Shown here: one piece after another, positions 26,300 through 34,965 of the stretch | How the letters are laid out: every line of letters begins with the position of its first letter | Numbering within the stretch: the stretch's first letter is position 1 | From: Saprospiraceae bacterium | GTDB taxonomy: Bacteria; Bacteroidota; Bacteroidia; Chitinophagales; Saprospiraceae | Assembly: GCA_022841345.1 (NCBI GenBank) | Contig: JALHRR010000019.1 | Location: forward strand, 25,795-89,794 | DNA length: 64,000 bases | Direction: 5' to 3' | Position numbers and translations under genes: made by a program | The notes under the pieces: model-generated | The model's database searches: none | Told to the model about the DNA's origin: nothing | Seen by the model: the letters and a program-made list of their open reading frames with translations, nothing else

Positions 26300-27118
26300 T
26301 CAACCTACGGCAAGGTAATTAAGGTTTTCAGTTTTCAATCTCAAGTATTCTGAGGGGGTGCATCCTGAGAACAATTTGAACTCATTGATAAAGTGGGATT
26401 GATCATAGAATCCAGACTCATGTGCTATCCTGCTCCAATCTGCTTCCCTCTTCATTTCAATCTCCTTTATAGCTTTTTGAAATCTCATGACTTTAAGGAA
26501 CCCTTTGGGAGTTAGACCCACATGAGAGCTGAACTGATGAATAAAATGCTTTTGCGAATAGCCGATCTTGTCTGATAAAGCTTTGATGGTGAGCTGATGT
26601 GGTGTGGACAAAATCTTCTTCACAGCAAAAATGACGCATGGATTCAGGATTAATTTGCTTTGATAAAATTGAATAAAATACTTTTCCGCTTTGGCAAATT
26701 TCCCCCCTATAGATTCAATGTTCTGCAGTTCCTCTCTAAGGAAAAGAAAGTCACGTGGCAAAACATCCCGGCCATGTACTACATGATCAGTGAGTGTGTC
26801 AACCGGCATTTCCAGAAAAGGATAAGATTGTCCTTTGTGAAAATAAATAATAAACATTTCCGAGTCTTTGCCCGATGGTATAGTGATACATTTATTTCTA
26901 ATCCCGGAAAACCAAACTTCCTTGCAAGCCTGTTTTTCTTCCAGGGTATCATTGTCATAAATATATTGGGGATTGCCTGAGAGTTCAAATATCAGGTGAA
27001 TATCCCCATCAGGAAGAAAGCGGTCTATTGAATGGACAGGATTTGCGTCCTTGTAATAAAAGAACCTGTCAATAAATTGATTCAACGGAAAACCCGGGAA
27101 GTACATTTCTGCAATCAT
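26300..27118 (-). CDS. AraC family transcriptional regulator
   Basis: 272 residues from ATG at 27118. A TTG at 27136 extends the frame but overlaps a TACATTTG -7-like box (27134-27141), so the ATG is preferred. The N-terminal ligand-type domain has DRFLPDGDIHLIFEL and WFSGIRN. The C-terminal double helix-turn-helix has KALSDKIGYSQKHFIHQFSSHVGLTPKGF and IAHESGFYDQSHFINEFKLFSGCTPSEY (motifs split by linkers). It is divergent from the metallo-beta-lactamase gene with about 135 bp between starts, so it may regulate that gene. That is inference. Confidence 0.88.
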   Translation of the reverse strand: MIAEMYFPGFPLNQFIDRFFYYKDANPVHSIDRFLPDGDIHLIFELSGNPQYIYDNDTLEEKQACKEVWFSGIRNKCITIPSGKDSEMFIIYFHKGQSYPFLEMPVDTLTDHVVHGRDVLPRDFLFLREELQNIESIGGKFAKAEKYFIQFYQSKLILNPCVIFAVKKILSTPHQLTIKALSDKIGYSQKHFIHQFSSHVGLTPKGFLKVMRFQKAIKEIEMKREADWSRIAHESGFYDQSHFINEFKLFSGCTPSEYLRLKTENLNYLAVG

Positions 27119-27255
27119 AAGCTTACAAGTATTCAAATGTAATAATTACTCATTTAGCCAATTCGTATTTGCTAACATATTTCATATTACTTTCGTGTTC
27201 GTATAAGGCACTGGATGATTTTGCATACAAATAATTGAATTTAATGATTGTCAAT

Positions 27256-28023
27256 ATGAATTTTCAAAGGGTCTTAATAGCTGGCTGTATTCTTATCCAC
27301 TCAGTATTTGCAATACAATCTTTATCCGCGCAAGCCCTAACTTTCGCTCAGAAGAAGGTGGACAAACTTATCATCACTTCGATTGCAAAGGATGTTTTTG
27401 TCTACTCAACTTTCAATGAATTTGCGGGCAAGCTGTTCCCTTCCAATAGTATGTATTTAGTTACTGAGGATGGAGTGGTGCTGATTGATACACCCTGGGA
27501 TGCAGCACAATTGCAGCCCTTGCTGGATAGTATAAAAACGCGGCATGGTAAAGATGTGATCATGTGCATCTCTACCCATTTTCATGCAGACAGGACTGCC
27601 GGACTTGAATATTACAACGGTAAAAATATTAAAACTTTCTCGACCCAAATGACACTGGATTCCTGCATCTCCAGGGGAGAAAAAAGAGCAGAGAATATAT
27701 TTCGAAATGATACGATTTTTAAAGTAGGACAATATGAATTCGAAGCATATTATCCCGGTCCCGGACATAGCCCGGACAATATTGTCATTTGGGTCCCTCA
27801 CGCCAGAGTCCTTTTCGGGGGCTGCTTTGTAAAAAGCACAGAGAACACTGATCTGGGAAATTTGTCAGATGCCGTTGTTGGTCAATGGGCTCAGAGTATG
27901 TTGAAAGTTGAAGAGCGATATCCGAAAGCAAAGGTTGTGGTTCCGGGGCATTTTGGATGGGGGAGTAAGAAGAATCTTAAGCATACGAGGAGGTTGGTGG
28001 AGCAGTACCTGAAGGAGAAGTAA
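27256..28023 (+). CDS. Subclass B1 metallo-beta-lactamase
   Basis: 255 residues from ATG at 27256. TTG and ATG codons upstream would only lengthen the leader. A signal peptide ends near SLSAQA. The zinc ligands of B1 enzymes all appear: THFHADRTAGL (His, His, Asp), the His in PGPGHSPDN, the Cys in GGCFVKS and the His in VVPGHF. The spacing and the ENTDLGNLSDA segment after the Cys motif match chromosomal B1 enzymes of Bacteroidota. Predicted role: periplasmic Zn-dependent hydrolysis of beta-lactams, including carbapenems. The actual substrate range is unknown. A divergent AraC gene lies upstream. Confidence 0.9.
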   Translation: MNFQRVLIAGCILIHSVFAIQSLSAQALTFAQKKVDKLIITSIAKDVFVYSTFNEFAGKLFPSNSMYLVTEDGVVLIDTPWDAAQLQPLLDSIKTRHGKDVIMCISTHFHADRTAGLEYYNGKNIKTFSTQMTLDSCISRGEKRAENIFRNDTIFKVGQYEFEAYYPGPGHSPDNIVIWVPHARVLFGGCFVKSTENTDLGNLSDAVVGQWAQSMLKVEERYPKAKVVVPGHFGWGSKKNLKHTRRLVEQYLKEK

Positions 28024-28205
28024 CAATGCCTCTTTTGGTTTTGACTTTAGTGTTCGATGAATTAAAAATTCATGAATTACAGGATCGAAGTTACAAACTG
28101 GGACCATCGGAAGCAGAAAATTTATGGCTGTTTCAAATCTAAAATTACTGAAATCTGAAAGCTGAAAACTGAAATCAGGCCCCGCTGTGTTATCTTCATC
28201 GAATG

Positions 28206-28225
28206 GTCCCCAAAGCTTTGGGGAC
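28206..28225. repeat. Palindrome GTCCCCAAAGCTTTGGGGAC
   Basis: A perfect 20-bp palindrome. Its inner 18 bases recur at 22518-22535, again in a non-coding gap, and shorter AAAGCTTTGGG remnants occur near 44280. The surrounding 28140-28250 also carries a CTGAAATCTGAAA-type simple repeat. Confidence 0.6.
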
Positions 28226-28250
28226 GGGGACTGAAATCTGAAATCTTACA

Positions 28251-28290
28251 TAAAAAATGGCAGGATCACTATTGAAAGTCCCTGCCACTT
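28251..28290 (-). terminator. Terminator of the yceI gene
   Basis: On the minus strand TGGCAGG (28287-28281) pairs with CCTGCCA (28264-28258), followed by TTTTTTA. It lies 20 bp after the YceI stop codon. Confidence 0.75.
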
Positions 28291-28309
28291 ATTTTTTATT
28301 TAAATCAAT

Positions 28310-28843
28310 CTACGCTTGTTTCACCATTTGAATTTCACATTCAATGCGAACTTCATCACTTACAAGCACTCCACCAGCCTCGAGTGCAGCATTCCAGTTT
28401 AATCCCCATTCTTTACGGTTGAGTTTTCCTGTAACTGAGAAAGCTGATTTAATATTTCCCCATGGATCTTTTCCGATTCCACCAAATTCAACATTTAAGT
28501 TGACAGGATTGCTGATGCCATGCATACTTAGGTTTCCTTTGAGTTCAAATGTATTGTCATCGACTGCCTTGAAGGATGTAGATTCAAATTTCACTTCCGG
28601 GTTTGCTTCAGCATTAAAGAAATCTGCACTTTTCAGGTGAGTATCTCTGTCTGCATTTCCAGTATTTACGGATGCCGTTTTAGCGGTAAAGCTGATCTTA
28701 GCATCTTCCAGGCTATCTCCATTGGCAACAGCAGTAGCATTGATTTCGTCGAATTTACCTGAAACATTACTGAACATCATATGTCTGATTTTGAATCCGA
28801 CTTCTGAGTGGGTGGGATCTAAAGCCCAATTGATAGTTGACAT
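28310..28843 (-). CDS. YceI family lipid-binding-like protein
   Basis: 177 residues, the normal YceI length. It opens NWALDPTHSEVGFKIRHMMFSNVSGKFDEI, the typical YceI first strands, and continues with the SADFFNAEANPEVKFESTSF and GNLSMHGISNPVNLNVEF blocks. There is no signal peptide, so this is a cytoplasmic member. YceI proteins form a lipocalin-like barrel that can hold isoprenoid chains. The stop is followed by a terminator, and the pirin gene lies 36 bp upstream on the same strand, so the two may be co-transcribed. Confidence 0.9.
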   Translation of the reverse strand: MSTINWALDPTHSEVGFKIRHMMFSNVSGKFDEINATAVANGDSLEDAKISFTAKTASVNTGNADRDTHLKSADFFNAEANPEVKFESTSFKAVDDNTFELKGNLSMHGISNPVNLNVEFGGIGKDPWGNIKSAFSVTGKLNRKEWGLNWNAALEAGGVLVSDEVRIECEIQMVKQA

Positions 28844-28879
28844 GATTATTTTATTTTACGATTTTAATTACAATTTGAT

Positions 28880-29773
28880 TTAGACTGACATAGGCACTTC
28901 CATGAGTAAAATATCTGTGTCGTCAGAAGTAGATTTGATAGAAATTTTGTTTGTATTCCAGATACCAAATCCGTCCCTGCTTTCCAATGCCTGATTTTCA
29001 ATACTGGCAGTTCCTTTAATGATAAACGCATAGACACCATTTCCAGGCTTCTTGATAATGTAGTCAGTGTTCACTCCTTTCTTGAAAGTACCCAGATGAA
29101 ACCATGCATCCTGATTGATCCATACACCTGCATCTTTAGGATTAGGGGATAGGATTTGCTGAAATTTATTTTTTCTCTCTATGGGATTCAGGCTGATTTG
29201 ATCGTATCTCGGAGTGACATTTCTCTTATTGGGGAAAAGCCAGATTTGCAAAAACTTGACTTTTTTGTCTTTGTTTTTATTGTACTCCGAGTGTGTGATT
29301 CCTGTTCCTGCACTCATGGCCTGGATGTCGCCGTTTCTGATCACAGCTACATTACCCATGCTATCCTTGTGTTCCAGATCTCCTTCCAGAGGAATACTGA
29401 TGATCTCCATATTGTCATGAGGATGCGTACCAAATCCTTTTCCCGGATCTACCCTGTCATCATTCAATACCCGGAGGACTCCAAAGTGCATTCTTTCCGG
29501 ATTGTGATAATTGGCGAAACTAAATGTATGCCTGCTTTCCAGCCAGCCATGATTCGCCAGGCCTCTGGTATTGGCTTTATGCAACACTGTGTTTTCCATG
29601 ATCTTTGATTGTGTGTTAGGAATATGATTAAATCCCAGACCTTCTTCAGGCTCCATTTGCTGAAGCGTTTTCAATTCATCGATATCATTTGCGAGTAATC
29701 GCATTCCGGATGCAGATGCGGCAAATATGCCGGTTCCTAATAATCCTTTTCTGATGAAATCTTTTCTGTCCAT
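28880..29773 (-). CDS. Pirin family protein with an N-terminal export-like extension
   Basis: 297 residues. Pirin starts in earnest near residue 60 (MENTVLHKANTRG, then HGWLESRHTFSFANYHNPERMHFG). The metal-site motifs HPHDNMEIISIPLEGDLEHKD and AGTGITHSEYN give His, His, Glu and His. About 58 additional N-terminal residues begin MDRKDFIRKGLLGTGIFAASASG, which resembles a Tat-type signal but has RK in place of twin Arg. Pirins of the YhhW type have quercetin dioxygenase activity and are normally cytoplasmic, so this extension is unusual. It probably forms an operon with yceI. Confidence 0.88.
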   Translation of the reverse strand: MDRKDFIRKGLLGTGIFAASASGMRLLANDIDELKTLQQMEPEEGLGFNHIPNTQSKIMENTVLHKANTRGLANHGWLESRHTFSFANYHNPERMHFGVLRVLNDDRVDPGKGFGTHPHDNMEIISIPLEGDLEHKDSMGNVAVIRNGDIQAMSAGTGITHSEYNKNKDKKVKFLQIWLFPNKRNVTPRYDQISLNPIERKNKFQQILSPNPKDAGVWINQDAWFHLGTFKKGVNTDYIIKKPGNGVYAFIIKGTASIENQALESRDGFGIWNTNKISIKSTSDDTDILLMEVPMSV

Positions 29774-30256
29774 GATTTTTTCATTTTGATATTACAAAAA
29801 TACACCCGAATAGAGCTCAGAACCAATAATGTAGATTAAGAAAAAGGAGAAAATGAGAGAATTGTTGATGGGATTGAAGGATTATATTCAGAGCTTATGA
29901 GATGTTTCATAGTTTTCTTTGTAATAATTGAAAATTTGTGTCCACGAATTACACAAAAGGGACACGAAAAAAATCAAAGAAGTCTTTAATGAGGCTTGAA
30001 AAAATAATGCAAGTCATAGAGGGTATCTGGCCGCATTTGGAAATTGAACACCTTCGGCGTTCGAGAAAGGAAGCCATCTACCCCGGGCTGCGTTTTACTT
30101 GCACGGGGGTATCCAAATTAAACTCCTTGCGGAGTTTTCGATATGTGTAATGGTATGTTGGAAAGTTAACATATACAGGATAATTTTGTCATTTTGATTC
30201 TTATAACTCATAACTCATAACTCATAACTCATAACTCATATCTCATATCTTATCTC
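29774..30256. repeat. Repeat-rich intergenic region (30 kb)
   Basis: Contents: a CCACGAATTACACAAAAGGG-type element at 29941-29965; hairpins GAACACC/GGCGTTC near 30046 and AACTCC/GGAGTT at 30121-30136; a CCCCGGGCTGCGTTTTACTT segment (30081-30100) that ends in CACGGGG; and the heptamer tract described separately. A 70-codon frame across it is made of repeat sequence and is not called as a gene. Confidence 0.65.
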
Positions 30257-30265
30257 TTATCTCTT
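30203..30265. repeat. ATAACTC heptamer tandem tract overlapping the end of the Crp/Fnr gene
   Basis: Nine successive 7-bp units: five ATAACTC, then ATATCTC, ATATCTT and two ATCTCTT. The minus-strand stop codon of the Crp/Fnr gene (30257-30259) lies inside the last two units, so the tract supplies that gene's terminus. Reverse-complement versions of the same units form the 22669-22745 tract. Confidence 0.85.
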
Positions 30266-30847
30266 CCTCATCATCCCCTTCTTCATCTTACTTAGAAATT
30301 CCGGTGTGACGCCTATATAGGATGCCACCTGCTTCTGAGGAAGGATTTGAATCAAGGTAGGATAAGTCACACAAAATTGTTCGTATCGCTGTTGGGCATT
30401 CAATCCCAAATTGTCAACTACACGCTGTCGGTATGCCACAAGTGAATTCTCCGTGATGATGCGGAAGTAACGCTCAAATTTGGGAATATCATCGAACAAT
30501 TTCATTTGATTTTTACGGCTAAATAGAAAAGCTTCTGTGTCGACAATAGGTTCGATGTAAAGCTGTGCCGGTCTTTGGGAAATGAAGCTATACATGTCTG
30601 TCATCCACCAGCCTTCCGGAGCAAATTGAATAATATGTTCAAAACCATTGTCATCAATAGAGTAGGAGCGGAGGCATCCTTCTATTACGAATGCAGCTTC
30701 ATGAGCGATTTCACCGGGTTGGAGGACCGGGTGCTTTTTTTTGAATTTGACAGAAGTTAGGAGTGAGAGAAAATGTTGTTGTTCTTCTTCACTCAGAGTG
30801 ATATGCTTTTCAATGCCTTTTAGTATGATAGATTTCTCTGCATTCAT
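30257..30847 (-). CDS. Crp/Fnr family transcriptional regulator
   Basis: 196 residues. The N-terminal cyclic-nucleotide-binding-like barrel (KHPVLQPGEIAHEAAFVIEGCLRSYSID) is followed by a dimer helix and a C-terminal winged-helix piece (NLGLNAQQRYEQF; PTLIQILPQKQVASYIGVTPEFLSKMKKG). It is one of the short Bacteroidota Crp-like regulators, with no obvious cAMP-contact Arg/Ser signature. The C-terminal MMRKR and stop are encoded by a heptamer repeat tract, so the natural end may have been altered by slippage. A separate terminator and 112 bp lie between it and the TonB receptor gene. Confidence 0.88.
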   Translation of the reverse strand: MNAEKSIILKGIEKHITLSEEEQQHFLSLLTSVKFKKKHPVLQPGEIAHEAAFVIEGCLRSYSIDDNGFEHIIQFAPEGWWMTDMYSFISQRPAQLYIEPIVDTEAFLFSRKNQMKLFDDIPKFERYFRIITENSLVAYRQRVVDNLGLNAQQRYEQFCVTYPTLIQILPQKQVASYIGVTPEFLSKMKKGMMRKR

Positions 30848-30900
30848 GATTCAAAGATAAGATACTGCGGGAGCAAAAATGGATATATCTTATCTCATAA

Positions 30901-30942
30901 ATACTAAAAGCCCGAAATACACAGATTTCGGGCTTTTAGTAT
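30901..30942 (-). terminator. Strong bidirectional terminator after the TonB receptor gene
   Basis: An 18-bp stem (ATACTAAAAGCCCGAAAT / ATTTCGGGCTTTTAGTAT) surrounds a 6-nt loop, with A/T-rich flanks on both sides. It starts 17 bp after the stop of the TonB-dependent receptor gene. Confidence 0.88.
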
Positions 30943-30959
30943 TTATTTTATTCTAGATC

Positions 30960-33551
30960 TTAAAATTTAAAACCAACTTTAGCGAAATAAAACGCGCCAC
31001 TGAAGCCCATTTGAACCGGATCCCAGAGTCCTCCGGTCTCAGTTTCAGTGTCCTGCTGAGTCGGATATACATTGAAGACGTTGGCTGCTCCTATGCTAAT
31101 CAGTGTGTTTTTATCAAGTTTGTATCCTAAGGTGATGTCTGTAGTAATGCGTGGATCATATACATCTATCGTACCCAGCCAGTCCTCCAATTCTACCTTA
31201 TCAAATCTCACAAAACGGATATTGGCCTGGAAATTTCTGATCTTATAATCGAGCGTCAAGTTAAGTTTGCTGGGTGGGGCAGATGCCAGTAAAAATAGTC
31301 GTTCTCTGTTTCCAAAATAAATATCTTCTTTACCGGCAAGTTTGTCATTGGTATAGACGTTTTCGACAGTCATGCGATTAAAATTAGCAGCAAAACTTGC
31401 CGTTAATTTACCATTTCCCAAATTTCTTACATAGGTCAGTATTAAATCTGCTCCCAATGTCCTGGTATCCACAGCATTTGTAAAGAATTGAGCAGCACCC
31501 ACACCCAGTGCCTGCAACTCTGCACCTATGTCCGGATCGCTGTCTTCAAATGCCCCGGTTAAAACAATCCTGTCTTTGATATCTACATAATATCCGTCCA
31601 GGGTAGCAGAAAATCCTTCGAAAAGCTTACTCGTAATACCCAGGCTGGCATTGATTGATTTTTCTTCTTTAAGCTGGGGAATCCCCAGTACTCTTGTGAT
31701 AGGACTGTTGTTGGGAGCGATAATTTTATCAACTGCTTCACCACTTACAAAATCTGTGAAGGTGGAACTAAAATTGATCTGCGGCAGGGAAGGGGCGCGG
31801 AACCCTGTACTGGCAGAAGCCCGAATGGCAAATGCGGGAGAAACCGCAAATCTGGCTGCTAACTTTCCATTGAAGGTACTTCCAAAATCAGAGTATCTTT
31901 CACCCCGCACAGCAGCCGCCATCATAAATCTTTTGTTAAAATCAAATTCTATATCCATGTAAGCTGCCAGGTTACTTCTGCTCTCATTGCGCTCATCATT
32001 GGGCTGGAATCCCGGGAATCCCTGCGAACCTCCCGGACGTCCCAATCTGTCTATTCTGGTAATGACACCATCAACTATACTGTCAACAATGCCATAATTG
32101 CGATATGAGGCTTCCTCGCCTGCAAAAATCTGATAATTATCCACTCTGTATTCACTGCCAAAGGCAATATTTAATCCTGAATCTCCTCTTTGAGAAAATT
32201 TTGTAAAGTGAATTCCGGTAGTATTCTGCCTTTGTTGAAAGCCTCCTGCATCAAAACGAAGGGGAGATCTGGCAAGCAGAGAGGCGTTTAGAGTACCATC
32301 GACAAAATAGTGAAACTTATTAAATCCGGTTGTGTGGTTAAAATCAAGATCCCATCCTCCGATTTTACTGCGTACACCGGCGGAAAGAGATTGGTCATTG
32401 ATCACAGATTGAATTCTGGGATTGAATCCATTGGGATATATTTCCGGTACATTTCTTTCGCTGTCAGCCGATCTTGTCCATGCATATGCATCTGTCATGC
32501 GATGTCCGATTCCGCCAAAAGTATAAAATTGTATTTTCTCAGATAAGGGAATCTGGCTATTCAGAAACACAGAAATGTTTTCAGATGACGCATCTCCAAA
32601 TTGCTCCCTGTAAATGTCAAATTCATTCGGATCAGCCGGTCGGTTTGTTTTTTCACGTCGCAGATATTCAGTGGTAAGATTAACGAATCCGCTCTGACCA
32701 ATAGCCTGGCCAAAATTGGCACTGAGCTGATAGGTTTCTCCATCAACATTGCGGTCATCTCTTAATTTTGCCTGCCGGACACCTGTAACTACATTTCCTG
32801 TGAATTCATCCACGTTTGATTTGAGCACTATATTTATTACACCCGCGATAGCATCCGACCCATATTGTGCGCTGGCACCATCACGAAGGATTTCAATCCG
32901 GTCTATTGCAGATGCAGGAATTGAATTCAGGTCAGTACCGGTATTTCCTCTTCCTCTGGCTCCAAAAATATTAACGAGTGCAGATTGATGTCTTCGTTTT
33001 CCATTGATCAAAACCAATGTTTGATCCGGTCCCAATCCTCTTAAAGTAGCGGGGTCCACGTGATCACTTCCGTCTGCTCCGGATTGTCTGTTTGAATTAA
33101 AGGAAGGTGCTGCATACTGGAGTAATTGATTGATGTCCAGTTGTCCTGTCGAATTGATCAGTTCAGCAATTGGGATGATATCTATGGCAACCGGTGTTTC
33201 TGTGGCGGAGCGGTTCAAACTTCTGCTTCCCACTACTTCAACTCTGGATAATGTCAAAATATTTTCCTGCATTTCAACTTCCAGAAAAGTGGCTTCAATA
33301 ACGGTAATTTCATTGCTCAGGAATCCAAGCATATTAAACACCAAAACAGATTGAGGCCTTAAATTTGTTATCTCAAAGCTCCCATCATTGTTACTGATGA
33401 CGGCATTGTTTGTTCCTTTTTCATTTATACTTACTCCCGGAATAGGCTGTGCGCCTGCATCCACGACTCTTCCCTGAATGGAAAACTGAGCATAGATATT
33501 GAGTGGAAAAAGGCAGAAAGACAGAATCAGAAGGGTGAAGCTAATTTTCAT
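30960..33551 (-). CDS. TonB-dependent outer-membrane receptor
   Basis: 863 residues. A signal peptide ends near NIYAQ, then a carboxypeptidase-regulatory-like domain (residues about 24-105: FSIQGRVVDAGAQPIPGVSI) and a TonB plug with TLRGLGPDQTLVLINGKRRH and RIEILRDGASAQYGSDAIAGVINIVLK, then a 22-strand-type barrel ending in FYFAKVGFKF with a terminal aromatic residue. It lacks a neighbouring SusD gene, so it is not a classic polysaccharide locus. The substrate is unknown. It is preceded by 230 bp of AT-rich sequence, is monocistronic and has a strong terminator. Confidence 0.92.
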   Translation of the reverse strand: MKISFTLLILSFCLFPLNIYAQFSIQGRVVDAGAQPIPGVSINEKGTNNAVISNNDGSFEITNLRPQSVLVFNMLGFLSNEITVIEATFLEVEMQENILTLSRVEVVGSRSLNRSATETPVAIDIIPIAELINSTGQLDINQLLQYAAPSFNSNRQSGADGSDHVDPATLRGLGPDQTLVLINGKRRHQSALVNIFGARGRGNTGTDLNSIPASAIDRIEILRDGASAQYGSDAIAGVINIVLKSNVDEFTGNVVTGVRQAKLRDDRNVDGETYQLSANFGQAIGQSGFVNLTTEYLRREKTNRPADPNEFDIYREQFGDASSENISVFLNSQIPLSEKIQFYTFGGIGHRMTDAYAWTRSADSERNVPEIYPNGFNPRIQSVINDQSLSAGVRSKIGGWDLDFNHTTGFNKFHYFVDGTLNASLLARSPLRFDAGGFQQRQNTTGIHFTKFSQRGDSGLNIAFGSEYRVDNYQIFAGEEASYRNYGIVDSIVDGVITRIDRLGRPGGSQGFPGFQPNDERNESRSNLAAYMDIEFDFNKRFMMAAAVRGERYSDFGSTFNGKLAARFAVSPAFAIRASASTGFRAPSLPQINFSSTFTDFVSGEAVDKIIAPNNSPITRVLGIPQLKEEKSINASLGITSKLFEGFSATLDGYYVDIKDRIVLTGAFEDSDPDIGAELQALGVGAAQFFTNAVDTRTLGADLILTYVRNLGNGKLTASFAANFNRMTVENVYTNDKLAGKEDIYFGNRERLFLLASAPPSKLNLTLDYKIRNFQANIRFVRFDKVELEDWLGTIDVYDPRITTDITLGYKLDKNTLISIGAANVFNVYPTQQDTETETGGLWDPVQMGFSGAFYFAKVGFKF

Positions 33552-33784
33552 ATTTGCTTGATTGTTTGATGAATGAAATTGTGTGGATACAATACTTAGA
33601 GTGGAGCAAATAGTGTGAGGTTAATGCGATAACAATGTATATAATTTTTCTTTGATAATGTAGACTGAATGTTTTGTTTCTGATTGATATGAATTTTAAT
33701 ATTTATTGACTGTAAAGAACTACATGATAATTGTGAAAATGTAATACTTTAGAGTGTGATAAGTACTTTCAAAAATCATCAGAG

Positions 33785-34171
33785 ATGAAGCCATTGAATT
33801 TTTTACCTCTCTTTGTTCTTTATTTCATAATGCTTATTGCTTTTGGTGCATTGTGTAGTTTTGAAGATCTGTTAAATGGCGAATTTGCAGTACTCATTTT
33901 TATAAGCTTGGTAGCAATTATTGCTTCAATGATTTTGGCCTTCCTCACAATCAAAATCAGGACTTCTGAAACTCAAAACAACAAAAGAAAATTTAACCTT
34001 TTTTTCATATTTTACTCTTTATTCTTCCTTACAACAAATGTATTTATGGTCTTGAATGACAGTACCCGCCTAACTTTTGCGAGAGTTTTAATATCTTTTG
34101 GATTGACTTTTCTTATGGGGTTTCTGGGTGCGAAAGTTTCTATTTTAAGCATGTCAAAAAAAACAGCTTAA
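33785..34171 (+). CDS. Four-helix membrane protein of unknown function
   Basis: 128 residues with hydrophobic segments near 6-27, 35-56, 72-90 and 97-120. A basic loop (KIRTSETQNNKRKFN) separates helix pairs. No conserved motif was recognised. It is convergent with the ABC-2 permease gene (19 bp between ends). Confidence 0.6.
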   Translation: MKPLNFLPLFVLYFIMLIAFGALCSFEDLLNGEFAVLIFISLVAIIASMILAFLTIKIRTSETQNNKRKFNLFFIFYSLFFLTTNVFMVLNDSTRLTFARVLISFGLTFLMGFLGAKVSILSMSKKTA

Positions 34172-34190
34172 TCATGGTTCACTATAGTGA

Positions 34191-34964
34191 TTATTGCTGA
34201 TCAGTATATTTCCAGTAAATGATTGTTGCGAGGTATCCGGTAATGCCCGTAAAGAATACAATCGCGTAACTCACTTCATTAATTGATTCTCTGTATTCCG
34301 GACTGATACCACTAAATAATCCCGGAACAGCCCAGGGAAAATATGCTCCATATCCTGTAGCTGCAATGATCTGAGCTACTACCAGTGTTAATGCTACGAA
34401 CCCTAAAGGAGCGAGGTACCCTCTTCCACGCAGAGCAAAAAATGCAATTGGTGTGCCAATAATGATGGTCAGGAAAGTTGTGTTGAAATATAGGGTTAAC
34501 TGCTTAATTATCTGTTCAGTTTCCATCATGGGAAGCTGTAACAGCCATCCCAAAATCAGGCCGGTCAACAAATTGGAGATTACCAGTGCAAGACTCCAAA
34601 ACACATATATTATAAACTTAGCATTGAGAATTCTGGTTCTGGAACTGGGAAGTGACAGCAAATCCTTGGCTGTACCATCTGTATATTCACGTCCAAATAC
34701 CCAACTGGCTACAAAACCAAAAATCAAAACTCCCCCGACTCCGATTGCCTGTGTCAATATTCCCAAATATGCATTCCAATCAGGTTTGATGCCCATTGCT
34801 TCGATCTTGAGACTGAGTGCACCTGCATTCGCCAGCGCTTCCGGATCTCTCATGATGAGAATAAATACAGCTCCCATAACCGGGGCAAGTCCGAAGGCAA
34901 TAAAACTCACCCAAAGGATGGAGGCATTTTTCAACTTGAGCCATTCTGCTTGTAATGCATTCAT
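34191..34964 (-). CDS. ABC-2 type transporter permease
   Basis: 257 residues with six hydrophobic segments and the typical N-terminus MNALQAEWLKLKNASILWVSF of ABC-2 permeases for lantibiotic-immunity or Na-export-like systems. ASWVFGREYTDGTAKDLLSLP is the conserved cytoplasmic coupling segment. Its ATG begins one base after the stop codon of the ATPase gene, so the two are translationally coupled and form one transporter. Confidence 0.88.
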   Translation of the reverse strand: MNALQAEWLKLKNASILWVSFIAFGLAPVMGAVFILIMRDPEALANAGALSLKIEAMGIKPDWNAYLGILTQAIGVGGVLIFGFVASWVFGREYTDGTAKDLLSLPSSRTRILNAKFIIYVFWSLALVISNLLTGLILGWLLQLPMMETEQIIKQLTLYFNTTFLTIIIGTPIAFFALRGRGYLAPLGFVALTLVVAQIIAATGYGAYFPWAVPGLFSGISPEYRESINEVSYAIVFFTGITGYLATIIYWKYTDQQ

Positions 34965-34965
34965 A

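Noticed and set aside
29938..30150. A 70-codon plus-strand frame
   Set aside because: It spans a dispersed repeat and two hairpins, has low-complexity composition and shows no family features.
30203..30265. Short tandem units considered as a CRISPR-like array
   Set aside because: The units are 7 bp, contiguous and without spacers, and no cas gene is near.
30960..33551. Polysaccharide utilisation locus
   Set aside because: There is no SusD-like gene, glycoside hydrolase or hybrid two-component system near the TonB receptor.
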